Positions 61,340 through 64,000 of a DNA stretch of 64,000 bases are shown in pieces. The notes under the pieces were generated by a model. That model was not told the DNA's origin and did no database searches. It saw nothing but the letters and a program-made list of their open reading frames with translations. Position numbers and translations under genes: made by a program. Position 1 is the first letter of the stretch. Each line of letters starts with the position of its first letter. Source of the DNA: Dillenia suffruticosa (taxonomy: Eukaryota; Streptophyta; Magnoliopsida; Dilleniales; Dilleniaceae); the NCBI GenBank assembly GCA_033439265.1, contig JAVTVX010000015.1:23551947-23615946 (forward strand), in the 5' to 3' direction.

Positions 61340-62147
61340 CAATACTTATATTAAAAAGTTGTTGGTCGACGGTTCGTGGCAGCTTGCGTTAGTTTGATCT
61401 AATGGTTTGAATAAACAACCATCGATTTTTATTTTTTAAAATAAGGAATCAAAATTGAAATTTTAAATATGATTTTTGTTTAAAATATCATTAATCACGA
61501 TTCGATTCGAATCATGGTCATCTCTATCCACTAAAACCTCTTTTGTTAAACGACCTAGGAAGGGTTGCAAACCAACTCCTAGAATGAGCTTGGCCATCTT
61601 GTTTTGATTTCATGTTTGTTGGTGGTTTTGTATCCTCTGAATCAAAGAAATAAAATAAAATGAAAACTAGAAATTTTCATAAAGCATTATATATTTTGTA
61701 CTGTAAGTTCAGATATTAATCCCACGGCATCTGTATTATGTACCCAATTCATACGACCAAACAATAATTCTCTATTGACGCTTCCCAAAAAGCAAACCCT
61801 CGAGTCTTATTCATAATTAGATTAATGTAATATAATCTTCTACTTTTAATATATATATTTTTTTGTTATATGAAATCGTAAAAATTATAAAAATACTCCT
61901 ATCCATAAAAATTCAAATATAAAATCTCAAGAAAAATACTTAAATAAGAGTTTTTTACTATTCGAATGTCTCTGGAATGACATCTTCATATTTTTAATAT
62001 TTAATTTTGTTAATAAGTCTACAATTATTCATTAGCATTGGTACCAAAAGTTTACTGCTCTAAAAAAGGTCCTGCCATTTGCAATTTTAGGGAGGTGATG
62101 TGAACACTTGTTAAGAGGGTAATACATACACTATTCTGTTTTATCTC

Positions 62148-62192
<45 letters not shown>

Positions 62193-62465
62193 ATACTTTC
62201 CAAACACTTGTCCTCAATTCCCTGTTTTGAGTTGAGAATGAGCTTTATGAATCATGATTGTGGCAAAATTGGTTGCATGATTGAGATTTTTATTATAGCA
62301 TTATAAATTATTCCCACTTTGGATTTCATGATTAGGACTCGGTGATGTTTGACGTGTTGACGCACTTTCCAGTGTTCTCCGCCTTCTGCTCTTCCCTTGT
62401 TTTATGTTTACGTTATGCAACATCACCCATGAACGACCCCCGCCCACACCCCCCCCCCCCTCCAG
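61340..62465 (+). repeat. Segmental duplication, copy 2
   Basis: Counterpart of 60351-60960, with about 500 bp more between the two matching blocks. The extra DNA includes a (GA)20 microsatellite at 62149-62188. The copies are diverged, with indels, so the event is not recent. Confidence 0.85.
62149..62188. repeat. (GA)20 microsatellite
   Basis: Perfect AG dinucleotide run of 40 bp inside the second copy of the segmental duplication. Confidence 0.92.
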
Positions 62466-62469
62466 CAAA

Positions 62470-64000
62470 TCAAATTACAAAGTTAACTGTGAAAATTTTA
62501 AATAGAATTAACTTATAATTGTGAAAGTTGATTAGCTTGGAACACTAGTCAAATTAAAATAAAAAAATACCAAGGATGCAAAGAGCAGGGAGTTGTGGTA
62601 AACGTGTTATCCACTAGGACCATAAGCCACTACAAATCAGATGGTACTTGTGGCTACAATAGCATCAGGGATCTTTTCCCACAATGAGTAGAATCTGCTA
62701 AACACTTGTAAACACCACATTTTATGCTATTAATCTATTAGAAAAGATGTATTAGTAATAGCAGCCAGTGAGATGAAGAACAATGGAAATGGGTGTGGAG
62801 GACAGTGACAAGAACAGCCATAACCTAAAAAGAGTGATGTTGTGGCTGGGATTGGTTGAATAAAAAGGGGAAATCGTATTTTTTTATTGTGAAAATATTT
62901 TTTTTTTCGTTTTCACCTATAAATATTTGAATTTTATCTGATTAATCTAATTCGAGTACTGTAGAGTTCATATAAAGAATTAGTTATCCCAAATTTCATT
63001 CCTCTGTTTTCATGACTTAAACCTGAGGGTAAAAATATGATACTTTGTTGGTCTTTTCCCTAATAAAATAAGGGAACATCTGTTGTCATGCCTTTAAAAT
63101 AGTTTGTTCCACTCTGTGAACGGTTCAACCTCATTTGTTCCTTCAAATTTCACCAGTCATGGAAGTCCCTTATGATACTCGATGTAAACAAGGCAACAAA
63201 TAAAGCAGTGTCCCAGGATAAGTGGCCAATTTACCTGTTTGGGACTTCTCTAAGGGAAGGTGGATCCCTCCATTACTATCAAATTTCAAGGCTCATTCTT
63301 CTTTGTCATGAATGGTGAGCAAAGATGACCATTTCCCTCATCTGTCCTAACTTTTTTGTCATGAATTGGTTTTTTTTTTCTTGGCTTGAAATATCCAGGG
63401 CAAGTGTTTGCCGTTCCAATGTTTATCATCCTTTAAGGGGTGTAGGAAAGAAATACAAAAGAAAGGATGAGTCAAGTGACAAAAATAGGTAGCCAGCAAA
63501 GAGGGATGTGGAGAACTTCCATCAACCACTTGACCATCTTCAAACTACTATCACTTACTAAATCTAGAAAAGCTCCCACAGCAGCATCATAAAACTTTTT
63601 TAAGACAGTATGCATAATATACAAATCAAGTTAAGTTTTGCAGAATATCAGAAACCAGCAATGGGTATTAGTTTCCAGGCAGGAACACATGAGACACATT
63701 TGCCAAATAATTTTTGAACTTAACTCGGTAAACAAAATTAACAAATACATATTTTAAAAAAAGAAAAAAAAATGATGATCCTTTATTCTCTTTGGAACTT
63801 AACAATAATGTAGCATAAATAAGAATGTATAAGCAAGAGGGTTACAAATTTCTCACCCACATGTTACAACATATCGTGGCAACAATGATAGTTTATAGGA
63901 GACCAAACTCACTGCACAACATGGAGAGAAATGGGAAAAACTTTACCAGTTTATATGTCTCCTTTTATCTTTCTTCTCTTCCTTTCAGTCCAAAGACGTG
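62470..64000. other. Unassigned right end, no gene seen
   Basis: Composition is less extreme than in the preceding 15 kb, and long open frames are absent on both strands. It could be flanking or untranslated sequence of a gene beyond the right edge. No coding, RNA or repeat feature is supported. Confidence 0.4.

Overview
This is a gene-poor, repeat-rich stretch of plant nuclear DNA, almost certainly from a dicot. The base composition is strongly AT-rich, host genes carry GT-AG introns, and the proteins recognised are plant forms of TOM40, an organic cation/carnitine transporter (OCT) and a plastid-type rhodanese (STR8-like). Repeats are plant LTR-retrotransposon types, including an Athila/Tat-like primer site matching the 3' end of plant tRNA-Asp and an RTE-type LINE. 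I cannot name the species.

Layout. 1-4.9 kb: seven 5' exons of TOM40 on the minus strand, with a 5'-truncated LINE in the intron after exon 7; the remaining exons lie off the left edge. 4.9-14 kb: AT-rich intergenic DNA with two copies of a hAT-like MITE (5.5 and 12.7 kb), a possible solo LTR (8.2-9.3 kb) and a decayed Ty1/copia pol fossil (9.8-11.9 kb). 14.0-27.0 kb: a non-coding LTR element (LTRs 14018-14915 and 26015-26965) filled with four unrelated tandem-repeat families. A minus-strand Ty3/gypsy-like element of 7726 bp (16327-24052) is nested inside it, flanked by the exact duplication GATAT and splitting a 75-bp minisatellite. The nested element has two 1470-bp LTRs, a tRNA-Asp primer site and a gag/protease-like ORF. 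In place of pol it carries a four-unit array of a 988-bp repeat made from its own 3' internal end, polypurine tract and U3.

27.0-33.5 kb: two solo LTRs of the TGTAACAC...GGCGTGRCA type (27006-29489 and 30443-33450). The second has a perfect CTTGT target duplication and sits inside the first coding exon of an STR8-like rhodanese gene. 30.4-43.2 kb: that rhodanese gene, now an intron-bearing pseudogene with several independent lesions; a Ty1/copia element (36083-41136) lies in one of its introns. 43.8-46.6 kb: an intact two-exon OCT gene (555 aa, minus strand), convergent with the pseudogene. It is the only complete, apparently functional gene in the window.

46.6-64 kb: no recognisable gene. 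From 49.5 to 58.6 kb the DNA is a mosaic of direct and inverted duplications built around short hairpin-forming repeats with the core GTTCTGC...GCAGAAC. Candidate Helitron termini occur at 50.89, 58.93 and 60.35 kb. A diverged segmental duplication lies at 60.35-62.47 kb, and the last 1.5 kb holds no supported feature.

The most unusual items are the LTR/PPT tandem array of the nested element, the hairpin-repeat mosaic, and the STR8-like pseudogene with a solo LTR embedded in a codon.
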